Shown: positions 12,085 through 24,685, numbered from the stretch's first letter. The stretch is DNA of 64,000 nt from Torymus aiolomorphi (GCA_036365515.1 CM070873.1:216179376-216243375); one strand, 5' to 3'. Notes: a model not told the origin generated them from the letters alone. Numbers and translations are program-made.

Positions 12085-12352
12085 AAACATTTAGAAATAA
12101 AAGCAACCTAGATATTTTTATGTTGAAAAGAGATATTTTTATATTGAAAAGTTTAATCACATTTGTTATATTATATTATATTTTGTTACAAAACTTATAT
12201 TTCTATCTAGAATCTTAGGTTAAGTTAGATTTAAGAACACCGGACCACCGAACAGGAAAACAATTCCTCTGCTGGATTATACATCATGTATAATGTAAAC
12301 ATATACTTACCTTTTGTACTTACTCTGGTAAATAAATAAATAAATAAATAAA
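12085..12352 (+). mobile_element. LINE 3' UTR and (AAAT)n tail
   Basis: AT-rich 3' UTR following the ORF2 stop, containing two near-identical ATATTTTTATNTTGAAAAG repeats at about 12113-12151. It ends in TACTCTGGTAAATAAATAAA with further AAAT units. In this group the 3' end is where reverse transcription starts. A clear target duplication cannot be found because the 5' junction is buried in another element. Confidence 0.8.
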
Positions 12353-12385
12353 AAATATCCCCTAGTGGGTTTGAGAATATGTCTA

Positions 12386-12944
12386 CACTCAGAAAACAAT
12401 CTTCCTGTACCAACAAGAATCTGCCTGTCGGAGGAGGATTTTCAGTTAAAAATAGGGCCAAGAGAATATCTTCCTATGGAAGGAGGAATATCCACTTGGT
12501 ACAATGTCGCATCGCGATAAGAGGAATTCCTCCCGTATATATAATAATTATTAACAAAAAATAAATAAATAATTAATGTAAAAATAAAATAGTTGTACAT
12601 GAATGGAATAAAAAGACTTTAGATATTTTAAAAATTTATATAGTAGCCCTAGTGTCATCTGTTATCAATAAAACTTGTCTTACACTGCAATTTAATGATA
12701 TTTATAAAATAGAGTTTTGGGGACCTAAGACCCAAAATATCATTCCTCCATTACTGACACATAATATTCTTGTAATGAAACGTAAAATTCTCCTCCTGCC
12801 GGAGGATTAGCCTCCTATAACAGGAGACCGCGGTTCCTGTAATTGAATTACGATTCTACCGCGCGGGAGGAAGCCCTTTTTATTGCAGGAAAATTTTTTC
12901 GGGAGGAATTTTACTTTGGTATCGGAGGATTGTTTTTCTGAGTG
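12386..12944. mobile_element. MITE with CACTCAG ends, 559 bp
   Basis: The left end CACTCAGAAAACAATCTTCC and the right end read on the minus strand, CACTCAGAAAAACAATCCTC, are near-identical, and more distant similarity continues inward. Left flank is TA and right flank is TG (one change from TA). The interior carries many CCTCC/GGAGG motifs, including CCGGAGGATT, giving it a distinctive hairpin-rich sequence. There is no transposase frame. Members with related termini occur at 26248, 38928, 42282, 45541 and 61138. Confidence 0.75.
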
Positions 12945-13129
12945 TGACATGCACATTTAATACCAAAATTATAAGATTATTCAAGATACATAAATGTATT
13001 GTATTATATAAGGACTACACTACTTTGAATAAAAACAATTGCATAAATGAAATAATCAATTTATCAATTGGATCGCAAGATTTGTACAATAAAAGGAACT
13101 GCGCGCTTCCTGCCTCTACGCTCGATCAT
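12945..13129. other. AT-rich spacer
   Basis: No feature supported. Confidence 0.5.
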
Positions 13130-13560
13130 TAATACAAACTAATTTCGATAACCTACTGTAGCTAAGAGAAGCGTACTTATCTTTGCATCACAAAAACAAC
13201 GGGTGCGCGCCGATGTCTCGTCTTGCTCGAATCCAGTCTAGTCCCAATAGTACTGCCTGGGTAGAACTGGACGACTCCTGGTTCGCTCGTATTCTTCAGC
13301 TCTTAGTGACCCTGGAGTGACTCTGTAGTCGTGTAGCTGGGGGCCAAGTCTCTGTAATCGTTGTGCGGCCAGGGAACAGACCTTCCGGAGACGTTGACGC
13401 TACGAGCGACGCTAAGCGAGAGAGAACGAGCCCGTGCAAACTTTCGCGAGCACGGCGTGCGAGGCCTGATAACGGCTAGTCGACGAATTATCAACAGCCA
13501 CGCCTCGCACTAGAGTCCTTGCCACTGAGATTATGTGCCACCAAGTGTCACAGACGCGGT
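13130..13560. other. GC-rich island, unassigned
   Basis: About 430 bp of clearly higher GC with frequent CG dinucleotides (for example GCGAGCACGGCGTGCGAGG), bounded by AT-rich DNA on both sides. No long frame or RNA fold is convincing. It may be regulatory or an untranslated exon of a neighbouring gene. Confidence 0.3.
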
Positions 13561-13989
13561 AATTTTAAGTATCACACGCTTACAAAACTTTATTAAATTT
13601 CTTCGCTACGATATCAGAGTGTACTTTCCAAGAGTACTTCAAATCCAGTTTGATACCAAGACTTTTTTGTTATCTAAAAATAAAATACATACAAAGAGGG
13701 CTTTTCAACTTCAGATCATGGATTTGGCTAAAATTTTAGGATATCATTTTTTGAGTAAAAAAATTAAAATGTGTTTTAGAATTTGGATCATGTGCTCTAG
13801 GGAAAAGATGGAGCAGTTTTTTAAATATCCAAGGGAAATAGGTGTTCATGGAGATCCAAATAAGTAAATAACTAAAATTATTCAAATAATCGTGGAAAAA
13901 TAAACAAAAAGAAGACAGAAAATAATGCTTTAATTTAAGCTTTGTTCCGTTTAAATATATTAATTCCGAAGAAAATTATAAGCAATCGA
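13561..13989. other. AT-rich stretch, nothing recognised
   Basis: A 110-codon open frame (13535-13867) covers most of it but has no recognisable motif. I regard it as chance or a decayed element. Confidence 0.4.
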
Positions 13990-16500
13990 AGACAGTGTAA
14001 GAAAATCATTTTCTTATTGCCAGATAAGGACAGATTTGGACAAACCCAGCCCCAACAGTTTTCAAAGTAGACGTATAGCGAAGATATTGGTCTTTAAATG
14101 CCTTGCTAAAGTCGAAAGGTAGTAGCATCGTTAGTAATTTTCTGTTTATATTCAGTCGTATCTCATCAGTAAGTTTCAAGAGAGCTGTCTGGGACGAATT
14201 ATTGTCACGGAAAATGGTTTTTCTGAAGGTATTCTCAAATCTGTCTATGTGCTATTTTGTCGAGTATATTCTCTAGTACTCTTGAATGAAAGCTCAATGT
14301 GGTAATGGGCCTAAAATAAGATTCTGAACATGGTGCTGTACATTTCTTCAACGGAATTGTGTGTGCTTACTTCCAGGGACTCAAGAAAATACCATAAGAC
14401 AAAGATGAGTTGAATAACTGTAAAAGATAATCATTAATGACTGGTATGGCCTTGATAATCACACTCTGCGGAATGTCCTCCTCTTCCACTGCCTGAGATG
14501 TGAAGTGACTAATTGAAACTGGTAAATGAGTTATTCAGATTATCTGGAGTGAAGCCATTTAAATACTCGTTCTGTCAGCAACAAGACCCAGATGCTGCAG
14601 TTCGTTCCTGCATTTTTCTAAAAAATAATTTGTTTTGCAGGAATGTGACAGGCACTTGTTCAGTCAGATTTACTGCTCCTTTCGTAGTTCCAGATATTTC
14701 TTCAGGAAAGTTTTATTGTCAGTCCTTTTGTACCCTATGTGAACCGACAGTTTGGCAGGTAGCGCAGTCGCCACTTCACCTGCTCACTGAGATTAAGCAG
14801 CAATGGGTGCGCTCAGTACTTGGATGGATGACCGCCTTTTCTTCTGCGACTAATTCGTGTGATCGGTTAGGTGTTCAATTGCCTTCTGACAAATTGAGCG
14901 GGAGGTGTGGATAAATACAGTTTCGGTGTCTAAGCCTACGGAATGTGATCTAGACATCCAGACTGAATTATTACAATACAGCGACCATCCCGGATCGGGG
15001 TTTTCTAATTAGGATTTATTCCACGAGGTTTGCCTATATGTTTGCCTATAGATTTTCCCGTCCTACACTCATAACCCTGGGGGAATAACAGGTAAAGGAA
15101 AATAAAAGTGGGGAAGGATATGCGCTAGGACAGTAGGTTGCGTGTAAACCATAATTTGTGCCGTATGTGAGTAGCACCCCGTTTATTGTATAGAAGTAAA
15201 ATCTCAGCAATAAACCATGGTAACTAATTTTTACAACGTATAAATGTCTGAAGAGGCTCCAGGGTGTCAATATGTACCTTAGCTATAGCTTAGTACTAAG
15301 ATGTTCTAGTGCCACGTTAATATTGGTATCCGCGGAATCTACAGGTGACCAGAAACATTCGCTATGGAAGGCAGTGAGTTCATGAATGTCTATGTTTTTA
15401 TAATTTCTATCCGTATACGTGTTACTCATTGCCTACGGAATAAGGTAGTATATGGTAACGTCTTTAATATTTTGTTTACTTTTAGGCGCAAATATGTTGT
15501 CACTTTTTCGTACGTCATCGTTGCTGTCTGTCAGTATAATGTCAATGTCAGTATATGTTGTAACTGAGGTTAGGTGTGTTGCTTTTACTTGGCGGTACTC
15601 ATGTAAACCCAACTGCGGAGTTAAGTAAAATCTACTGGAGAGTTCAGTATTTACTAATAATGTCCCATGACCGCGACCTCGAGACGTAAACAAACGTTCT
15701 TACTATGCGCTCTCCAGTAACTCTAACATGAGAAGCTAACGTTGATACAACTGAATTTCGCTTACTGGAATAGCCCAAGTTATAAGAGTCACAAGAAAGC
15801 GCAGTAAGAATAACATTATTTTTTTCTCCGTGTAAGAACTGGAGATATGATGCATAGGACCGTGCTGAACCACCTATAACGACAATTCCTTGACCAAGTT
15901 GTATACAAATTTCTGATCATCAATGTCCTTGAGAAGATCGTCATTCAGATCACCCATGATCAATTTATTACTGTAGTTGGAACAATGAAATTTTAGGTTT
16001 TCTATAAAGTTACTGTTCTTCATGAATCGGGTAGCTGGGCGATAAATAACAGAAATAAATATAGGAGGCAAGTTTTCCTTCTGGATATTGCATATTTCGG
16101 GTACAAAGATATCTTTCATATACAGCTCCACGCTACCATCATGAATATTTCAGTCTTGTCTTACTATTTTGTATTTTGTAATCTGAATAACCTCATCCGT
16201 AACAGATGGATCAAATTAGGTTCCCGCAACTCCAAAGAAACGGTGTGTCTGATTCTTATGTATAAATTGTCAAATTCGGTGACTGTACCTCTGTAGGGAG
16301 CTCACATTCATAAAACCTGCTCTCAAGTCCTTCCGTTCACTATCACGTTCTCCAGAAGGTTTCTCGGTTAGTCAATTAGATTTTTTTTTAGAAAAGATCT
16401 GGCCTCATTAATACCTTTGGGAAAACTAAAAGCCTTTGCAATAGTTTCGAGGTCAAAAGCTATTGAGGAAGACAAAGTTCGTTCACCTTCCATATGCCGA
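13990..16500 (-). pseudogene. Heavily decayed minus-strand LINE ORF2 (endonuclease and RT relics)
   Basis: Read on the minus strand from high to low coordinate, fragments of a LINE ORF2 appear in the right order. The endonuclease start (GFMNVSSL) is near 16330. An open piece at 16131-15874 contains FISVIYRP and the catalytic LIMGDLNDDLL. A pre-RT segment is at about 14560-14480. RT fragments are at 14470-14240 (IPLKKCTAP, then SRVLENILDKIAHRQI) and an FDFSKAF catalytic block is near 14100. Many stops and frameshifts separate them. The endonuclease-to-RT distance is longer than usual and includes a 5S-rRNA-like insert at about 14791, so later insertions have expanded it. No YADD block was found. 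Confidence 0.75.
14791..14837 (+). pseudogene. 5S rRNA-like fragment
   Basis: The segment GATTAAGCAG...CTCAGTACTTGGATGGATGACCGCC closely follows the conserved 3' half of eukaryotic 5S rRNA (GTTAAGC...TAGTACTTGGATGGGTGACCGCC), including the internal control region around the TTAAGC block. The 5' half and the 3' stem are not recognisable. It is therefore a truncated pseudogene or the head of a 5S-derived SINE rather than a working gene. It lies inside the decayed LINE. Confidence 0.7.
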
Positions 16501-17009
16501 ACTAGAACATTTTCTGCACGACTATAGATATATTTGAAATCAAGATGTTTACAGACACCTATGACGACAAATCATAATTTTTAATGTGCTAATAATTGCC
16601 CCAACTTTCATTTTGACTTTAGCTTTTTTAAATGGAATTTCAAAACAACAGGTATAATATATGTTTAATAACAAGGTATATTATACCCAATTGTAGCTGC
16701 CAGAGAGTATCTATCATCTATCATTAGAAGCAAGAAATGCGTGATGGGCGGTTTCGTGCATTGGTCATGAGTGGGTAGCTCTCTCCTATATTTAGGAACT
16801 TCAAAATTAAAAGTAAGTGTTCCGTTTTCTTGGAACATCAGTCTCTTTTTCTCTCCCTTATCCCCAACGTATATAACTTAGCATTTGAAGTGGATGAAAG
16901 GGAGCTACATTAATTTCTTTCCTAAGGGCTCCCCTTCGATGTTGATCGAATCACATTTGACTGAAGAAAATCACATTTGTTATTTTCTGATAAAGAGCTC
17001 TAAGAGCTC
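16501..17009. other. AT-rich spacer
   Basis: No gene or element boundary is recognised between the decayed LINE and the next GC-rich island. Confidence 0.45.
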
Positions 17010-17560
<551 letters not shown>

Positions 17561-17909
17561 CCGATATATACTGTCTCACCCTCTGGAAAGAACATTGTGG
17601 AGTCGAAAGCAGTAGGGGTGAAAAAACTAGGAGGAGGGTGTAGAGAATGCGCAAAAGAACCGGCTGCGCTGTATTCGAAAGTTTAATAAAAATGTTTTTT
17701 ATTTGTCATTAGCATTAGCATTGTACACGATAAAAAGGTTCGTATAAATATATATATTTTCGCAAATTTTATATATTCAACTACGTTTCATCTTATTTAT
17801 TAATTTTTTGTAGTGTTTGTTCTTTTGAAATAATTAGTTCATTATTACTATATCCAAATTCACTTACCTTGGCAGTAAAAGTAATGAATGGCCCAGAATG
17901 CACGTCAAT
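17561..17909. other. AT-rich spacer
   Basis: No feature supported. Confidence 0.45.
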
Positions 17910-19090
17910 TGTCACCCGAGCCGAAGACGAGGGTGATAAACATGCGGTCCGAGGCATTCTTTATTTTCTCCCATGGTGTGTAGACTATTTTTTTGACTAG
18001 CGGGCCGAAAGTACCACTTTTGCTCCCGGCGCCCGATCGCGAAGGTTGTATTTTCGGCCTCGCCAGGCAAAAAAATCGTATATATGCAAATCCGCGGACT
18101 ACAGACAACAACTGGGGTACAAAAACGCAAAAAATTTTTTTTGAGGGCACACCTACCACATAAGGTTTTTTCGGTTCTTTTGGGGTCCCCCAACATAAAA
18201 TTACTCGTGAACACTCATTATCTGTTGCCAAGCTTTTTTGCCGACGAAATCAATTTTTCTTATGGAAATTTAACATGGGAAAAATGGACGAAAAGTAGTC
18301 ATTGATGATTAACCAATAGCAAACTATTGAAGAGGCCAAATCAAATTCCACACAAAAGCGATTAAAGTTGAAGAATAGAGCTTTAATTTGAGATGAGAAC
18401 CGTTAAAATCGGTCGATTCTGTGCAAAGCTAGGTGAATTTGAAAATGTCGAATAATGACGAAAATGAGCGATTTTTTTCAAACCCACGTAATTCTTCAAA
18501 TTTTTATCATTTTTCGCCATTTTCAAATTCACGTAGCTTTGCACAGAATCAACCGATTTTAACGATTCTCATCTTAAATTAAAGCTCTATTCTTCAACTT
18601 TAATCACTTTTTTGTGGAATTTGGTTTGGCCTCTTCAATAGTTTGCTATTGGTTAATCGTCAATGACTACTTTTCGTCCATTTTTCCCATGTTAAATTTC
18701 CATAAGAAAAATTGATTTTGTCGGCAAAAAAGTTTGGCAACGGATAAAAAATGTTCACGAGTATTTTCAGAAAAAACCTTATGTGGTAGGTGTGCCCTCA
18801 AAAAAAATTTTTTTCGTTTTTGTACCCCAGTTGTTGTCTGTAGTCCGCGGATTTGCAAATATGCAAGACAGGGATAATGAGGGCCACCCTAGAGCATATG
18901 TTTGCCACCCAAGCCGAAGGCGAGGGTGGCAACTTACATGTGCTCTGGACTGACCAACTCTTTACCTCCCTAGTTGCGTAATATACTATTTTTGCCTGAC
19001 GAGACCGAAAATACAACCTTCGCGATCGGGCGCCGGGATCAAAAGTGGCATTTTTGGCCCGCTAGGCAAAAATAGTATATTTTAACACAC
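17910..19090. mobile_element. Nested inverted-repeat complex with hairpin units
   Basis: The core, 18080-18861, is a fold-back with arms of about 380 bp. TATGCAAATCCGCGGACTAC at the left is mirrored near 18861, and a GGGCACACCTACCACATAAG block is mirrored near 18780. A GC-rich unit lies on each side (about 17985-18079 and 18985-19085). The two units are inverted copies of each other and each is partly self-complementary, carrying GGCGCCCGATCGCGAAGGTT. Outside these, CCGAGCCGAAGACGAGGGTG and CCAAGCCGAAGGCGAGGGTG mark further hairpins. No coding frame is credible. I infer successive insertions of non-autonomous fold-back elements. Confidence 0.65.
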
Positions 19091-19332
19091 CCCATCATAA
19101 AGTTCGTACTTTATTCCCGCCGAAGTGGGAAAAAAGAGCTACGTTCATTCCCTACCCCCACTGTAGTCCCCAGCGCCACGCACATGTGCCCTCGCCTTCG
19201 GCTCGGGCACAAACAGTGCGTTGCGCTGGAAACGAGAGTGAGGTTAGGGAATCAATATGCAGCATTTTTTCCCTTTTCAGCGGGAAACGAGTACGAACTT
19301 TATAATAGTTGTGTTAAAAAATCGTATATTGC
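19074..19332. mobile_element. Fold-back element around a CTCGCCTTCGGCTCGGGC hairpin
   Basis: AAAGTTCGTACTTTATTCCC at the left is mirrored by the arm ending GAGTACGAACTTTA at about 19300. TAGTATATTTTAACAC is mirrored by GTGTTAAAAAATCGTATATT. The centre holds GCCCTCGCCTTCGGCTCGGG, itself able to fold. Non-coding. Confidence 0.6.
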
Positions 19333-19640
19333 ACTCGTGAATACAGTGGGTTGTGCGAACCTGCGCGTTTGTCGCCCTCGCTTCGCTCAGGCGACAACTC
19401 TCGCGCAGGGAGAACACAGCCCACTTTATTCCCTTGGTGCATAATATACTATTGTGTACCAAGGGCGTAAAGTGGGCCTTTTTAGACCGAGTGGGAAGTT
19501 TGCAGTACGAGTCGAAGGCGAGCAGCACGAGCCGAAGGCGAGTGCGTCCGCGAGCCGTAGACGAGTACTACAATCACACGAGGTCAAAGGGCCCACTAAG
19601 CCCTTGGTGCACACCATATTTTTTGTGACACAGATATTGA
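19333..19640. repeat. Further hairpin units (CTCGCTTCGCTCAGG type)
   Basis: Contains CAGTGGGTTGTGCG mirrored by ACACAGCCCACTT around a CGCCCTCGCTTCGCTCAGGC centre. A second pair, CCAAGGGCGTAAAGTGGGCC / GGGCCCACTAAGCCCTTGG, is also present. Together with the preceding segments this makes a cluster of GC-rich hairpins in otherwise AT-rich DNA. Confidence 0.55.
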
Positions 19641-20257
19641 TTTTCGCGTTTTTCCACTTAAAACGGGAAACAACATCAACGAATTTCTGTTACACCAACT
19701 ACCCACCTGGGAATTAAATGACACTTACAGTTTGGTTTCAATTTATTTCAACATATTTAAAATCGGTTATCTATATTTTCGGCGCGGACGATGGCGCCAT
19801 CTCCATGTTTTTCATACCAACTGACCGTTGGACCGTTGCGCTCAGCGGTGTCAGACAAAATATGCGCTCTGAAGTAAGCCAACACCCGCCGAGAATATTT
19901 TGTCTGACACCGCTGGTTGCGCTCGAATGCGCTGCTTTTCTTTAGTTCAAAAATATAGTTGAGCGGACGTGTACTAGCGACGTATATAATTCGACAGTAT
20001 TAGAATATTGTTATAAGAGTAAAGTACTATTTAAATTAGTAATTAGTATTTAAAAGTTTTAATTTTTCCTGAACGATGAGTGAAAGTGATATTGAAGAAT
20101 ACGCGCAGTGCACGCCGCCTGAAATTTGTAATCTCGCAGAAATTGTATCGTTGGATTTATTACCAACTAAATCTAAAGTACATTAAAACATGTAATTAGT
20201 AAAAGTAAGACACGCGGATAAAGAAAAAAAAAATAGAAGAACGATTATTGAAAACGG
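19641..20257. other. Unassigned, with an inverted repeat at about 19828-19928
   Basis: GCGGTGTCAGACAAAATAT and its mirror ATTTTGTCTGACACCGC lie about 50 bp apart, giving a hairpin of roughly 100 bp. The remainder is AT-rich. Confidence 0.45.
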
Positions 20258-20341
20258 TTACTTTTGCATCCGCTTCGGCTACTTTTGCGCCCGCTTAGCT
20301 ACTTTTGCGCCCGCTTAGTTACTTTTGCGCCCGTTGGTCTA
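20258..20341 (+). repeat. 20-bp tandem repeat, four copies
   Basis: TACTTTTGCGCCCGCTTAGC and close variants occur four times head to tail with a 20-bp step. A looser ACTTTTGGCCC variant follows at about 20350. Confidence 0.85.
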
Positions 20342-20603
20342 AAACCGTTCACTTTTGGCCCTACTTTTAGGTTTAAAAAACGCGAAAATCGTGCCTGTGT
20401 TACAAAAAAGTATATTGTAAAGTATATGAGTGAATCTCTGGAATCTTTACCGCTAGTCTGAGTTCAAATAGTTTTTAATCGCCATCACAAAAGCTCTTCA
20501 AAAGGCACATGACTTTATCACAGCTTAAATTGTTCATATTAATACAAATAACAAGTACATCTAAGTACTGTGTTGATTAAGTGGTCGCTGGTTATGAAAA
20601 ATT

Positions 20604-20786
20604 GGTAAAAGTACCAAAATTGGGTCGATTTTGACCATTTTAATCGTGTTATTCCAATCGATGCAGAAGAAGTAGCGCATTTCCTATCATCGCTAAAATT
20701 TTACAGCAACACTTTGATGCTAAAGGCTTTTAAAGGCTTGAATTAAAGCTTTAAGAAAATGATATGCCATGGTAAACCATCCGAAT

Positions 20787-20846
<60 letters not shown>

Positions 20847-21035
20847 CGTGTGTGTGTATTAATTTTGTTTGTTATTTACATAGCTTATTCTCATAGTCCT
20901 TTATTCGATGGATTACGATGGCACATCATTTTTTAAGAGCTTAATTTGGGGCTTTTAAGAAATGTGCTATTTCTTCTAGATCAAACACGATAAAATGACC
21001 AAAATGTACTCAATTTTGATACTTTTTGCCCTACC
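20604..21035. mobile_element. Fold-back element with a central (TG)n tract
   Basis: The left arm GGTAAAAGTACCAAAATTGG is mirrored by an arm ending ACTTTTTGCCCTACC. Inner blocks also match in inverted orientation: TTTTGACCATTTTAATCGTG, a GAAGAAGTAGC block, and the CATGGTAAACCATCC region against GGATTACGATGGCACATC. The middle is a TG dinucleotide repeat (about 20790-20850). No coding capacity. Confidence 0.65.
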
Positions 21036-21399
21036 GTTTTCAGAAGTTTTTGTAATAGTTGTCAGAAAGTCAAAAACTCACACGAGAGTTGAAGATTTCA
21101 GAAATTTACCCATATAATATTAATGATTATAATAATTATTACACATGTAGACATAAACCTTTTATTTCTATCAATAGGTGGTTCAATTCAAGGGTATAAA
21201 ATGAAATGGTTTAATTACGAACAAGATGGAAATTTTTTATTTTATTTGCGCGAAAAATCTACGAAGGAAAGGAGGGAGACAGCAAAAGGAAGCGAGAAAA
21301 AGTGTGTTGGTAGCTTCATGGCAAACACGTGGAGAAACATAACTAGTCTACGTACGTGAGAAAAAGAGGTCGATAAGAAATAAAAAGAGAGACGTCACC
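21036..21399. other. AT-rich spacer
   Basis: A 78-codon frame at 21123-21359 has no recognisable motif. Nothing else is seen. Confidence 0.4.
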
Positions 21400-21900
21400 G
21401 TTGAAAACTCCTTTATCGATGCGCACACTCACAGAGCAGCCTCCGTCGTTGCCTTCACGGGAGCCAAGGGGAATGGTAGGGATATCGAATGGCGTCCTTC
21501 CCGTCTCCCTCCGCTTTACACTTACACACACAAACGCACACACATGCGCGCGCACACTTTCATTTCTGTATGTCTCGCTTCTCTGCCTTTTCAACTTGTG
21601 CCCTTTCTCTTTTTTCTTTGTTTTGTCGCCCTTTACACTCCTCTTCCCTTCCTCCTTCTTTACCGTTTTTATCGTTCTTCTGTCCTCGTTCTCTGCTTGT
21701 TGAACGCAGCATGCTGCTTGAGACTTTTTGCTCCCACATTTTCTGTCAGTTTTCTTTTGCCAAAGAAATGACGAAAAGAGAGAAAAGGGGGGGGGGAGAA
21801 GAGAGCGGGAGCGAGAGAGACAGAGAGAGAGAGAGGGCGATAGCGATAAAAAGAGGTATAGGTAAAGAAAGTTTTTAGTGCTTCAGAACGCGAAATAGAT
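21400..21900. other. GC- and pyrimidine-rich island
   Basis: A strongly pyrimidine-biased plus strand (CTCTTCCCTTCC-like runs) keeps three frames open for 75-129 codons. It ends in a purine run and a short GA repeat at about 21785-21835. The bias, not selection, explains the open frames. Possible regulatory or untranslated sequence. Confidence 0.3.
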
Positions 21901-22679
21901 AGACAAAAGCAATAGAAATGTATTTTGCTTCGACTGACATACCGCTGACAAATCATTCAATGAAAATGATCAACGCTACCTCCTTGATTCCTTTTTTCTT
22001 TTTCTACTTTTTGTTCTTTCTTTTTTAAAAGTTTTACTTCACCCGTCAGGTGATATCTTGCTGATGATTTTTTCAGTTTTTAATCAACCAAAAACATTTA
22101 TTTAGTTTGTTGACTAATATAAAAATAATGATAATTTCATTGAAAAATTCTCTCACTTTGATGTTAGATTACTTTTTATATTTTTTATTGAACTGAATCT
22201 TACAACAACGTCATTATGTGAAAATAATAAAAACTTTATTTTATTTACGAATAGACTGACCGTAAGTTGACCGATACTCCAAGCCTAAGTATGATCACTT
22301 TCTCAAACAACCCGTTGAATATACGTACATAAACTGTCATATTTATTTAAACTAAATGGCTGCTCATGCATTAAAGAATAGAATACTTTTTTGAATCGAT
22401 TAAATTAGATCAAGTCATGATCTATGTTTTCTGAAAGATTGGCGATAGGCGTCCTATAATCACTTCTTAATTATATATGCGCAAATAGAATTAGGAATAT
22501 AGCTTTGAGCGCGTGATTACGTTTGCTAAAGGCATTGGATACACTAATTACGGCGCAATAATACTCGAGCCAAACCCCATTTAACTAATTAAAGCGAAAT
22601 GCCTGGAAACTCTAATCCACTTCTTGTATTAAGCAATCAAGACGATCATCAGTTCGGAAGTAGGAGTTTCCGCAGGATC
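21901..22679. other. AT-rich stretch, nothing recognised
   Basis: No gene, RNA or inverted repeat stands out. Confidence 0.45.
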
Positions 22680-23180
22680 ATACTTTTGCAACCATAAGTT
22701 CGCCCCGGCCATTTCTCCACGTTACTAAATGAAACCGCAGGCGTTGGCATGCGTGCTCCTATAACGCCCATAGAACAAGACGCTCGCGTAGGCACATTTG
22801 GCCACGCGCAGGCTCTTTCTCTTTCATTCTGCTTCCCATAGGGTTACGGCGCACTCGCTGCCAAGTAGCGACAGCAGAAGCCGGCCGTTTCCATGGTAAC
22901 TTTTTAGCTGCTCTCGCACCCTCGAGTTTCCTTGAGTCCTTCGCGCATGCACGCATCCCTGTCTATATACACGAACTTTGGTCTTTCTCGCTCGCTTTTG
23001 TTTTATATATATATATATATTCCATTCTGCGCGAGTGCTGATCATTTCGAGAATTGCCGGGGTGCGAGTGTGTGTCTGTACGCTTAAGGATGGCAATGTA
23101 GGGATATTGAAGCGACTGCAATTTTTCACACGCACACTCGCTAAGGGCTACCCCTGCTTGCTTCACTCGTCAGAGTCTTC
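22680..23180. other. GC-rich island, unassigned
   Basis: About 500 bp with more CG dinucleotides than the surroundings and a short (TA)n tract at about 23005. Frames on both strands are short and unrecognised. A promoter or noncoding exon is possible. Confidence 0.3.
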
Positions 23181-23500
23181 ATTTAATGTTGCGAGTCCGA
23201 ATTTATATTTTATTTTTATACGTATTTTCATTTATATCTAGGTATGATTTTAGATTTTGATTGTGAAATTTCAATGTTCAACTTTTATCTTCAAGTTTTC
23301 CTTTTCTTCTCTCATGTCGAAATATTTAAGTTTTTTATTTATATTCAAGATTTATGTAAGAATATTTGTAAGACTAGATATGTTCTTTTTTTATTATAAT
23401 TTTATATCTAAGTTTTATTATTATTTTATTATTTCGTTTTGCATTTTCATTTCATTTTATTTTTGAGTTTTCGGGATTAGTTTACTACTATTAAGTTTTT
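23181..23500. repeat. T-rich low-complexity tract
   Basis: The plus strand is dominated by T with short A interruptions, creating a Phe/Ile/Tyr-rich 69-codon frame (23257-23466). I regard this as a strand-asymmetric low-complexity region, not a membrane protein. Confidence 0.6.
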
Positions 23501-24685
23501 CATTACACCTTGCAGTCAAACATTTAATTCGAATATTGAATTCATAAAATAAAAGCTGTTTCGTTTCGATTAAAATATGCAAATGTCAAAATATTTTCCT
23601 GGCTATAATCAAAAAGATTTCCCGAAGCATAACATTATATTTGCCATAAGTTTTGGTTACGTTCTCAAGTACTTCCGTAGCCTCTCAAAAGTGTTCAATG
23701 AAATTTCGTCTATCTTTTAATTACAATAAAAAACCAGCAGAATATTTTCCAAAGTTATACAAAATTTGATAACTATTTTATTACATTCATAAAAAATTAA
23801 AAATCTCAAAAAAAATTTCTGAGAGCAGCTTTGACTCAAAGAACTCAGACTTATTTGACTAACAAGGAGATTGCACTGCACCCGATACACGTATTATAAG
23901 GGGGCTTTGAGAGTCGATTCCTGGTATCTAAAAACGAAGCCCAGTATTCGTGATTCCATCTCATAGGCTCTTTCCTTCAAATGTGGATAATTCAATCTTA
24001 AATATTCTCTATTTCGTTAAAAAATGATGTCTCCTCTATTGAACGTCACTTTGCAAGAATTTATGATACAAAAACGAGCAAAAAAGATTATGAAAGTATA
24101 GTCAGGAAAAGCTAAAATTTAAGCTTTGTTTCGTTAAAACATATGAATTTTTCAGGAAATTACAAGAAATCAAAAGTAGCGTAAAAAAATTGTTAAAAAT
24201 ATGATCAATTTAATCAATTAAAAAGAAGGCAAATTTAAAACCAGTCACGACAAAATCCATCAAGTTCTTGAACCTGTAGATTTCGGCAAAGTCAAAATTT
24301 TACAATGTATCGAGAACAGCTTTAAAGATAAAATTATTAAAATACTTCTTCATTTCCACTGTAACTACTTCTCTTTCCTGAAATATAAAAAAACTATTGT
24401 TTAATCGTAAAATCTTATATATTTGAAACAAATAGTTTGATAAATATTTATCAGTGTGCGTTCCTTCCTTCAAGCTTGTAAGCTGAGCATACGTGCCGCC
24501 AACAGCCATCGCCACATCACAAAAATATCTCTTGAAAAGTAGTGAAAAAAGAGAAAAATTTTGACCATAATTTGCGCTATCTTTGGTTGCTTATAATTTC
24601 ATACATGAGTAAATCCACGAAACCGTCACACTTTTTGTGTCAAAAAATTGACGAAAATTTTTTTAGAATCACACTTCCCATACAT
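23501..24685. other. AT-rich stretch with no recognised gene
   Basis: A short phrase TTTAAGCTTTGTTTCGTT at about 24119 resembles TTTAAGCTTTGTTCCGTT at about 13934, so both may belong to one old dispersed repeat. Nothing else is assignable. Confidence 0.4.

Larger units (their letters stand above)
8118..12352 (+). mobile_element. 5'-truncated non-LTR retrotransposon (CR1/Jockey-like)
   Basis: The whole element comprises ORF1 with zinc knuckles, ORF2 with apurinic-type endonuclease and reverse transcriptase, a 3' UTR of about 250 bp and an (AAAT)n tail at 12330-12352. The 5' boundary is uncertain. The ORF1 frame is open from 8118, but the first bases overlap the minus-strand LINE remnant, so the true junction lies between roughly 8130 and 8165. 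No 5' UTR or promoter is recognisable, which fits 5' truncation during target-primed reverse transcription. The only clear ORF2 lesion is one TGA. The copy is therefore young compared with the other LINE remnants in the window. Confidence 0.9.

Noticed and set aside
14513..14914. 133-codon plus-strand frame
   Set aside because: It is antisense to a decayed minus-strand LINE and includes a 5S-like fragment. No domain.
23257..23466. Hydrophobic 69-codon frame that looks like membrane segments
   Set aside because: The hydrophobic residues result from a T-rich low-complexity strand.
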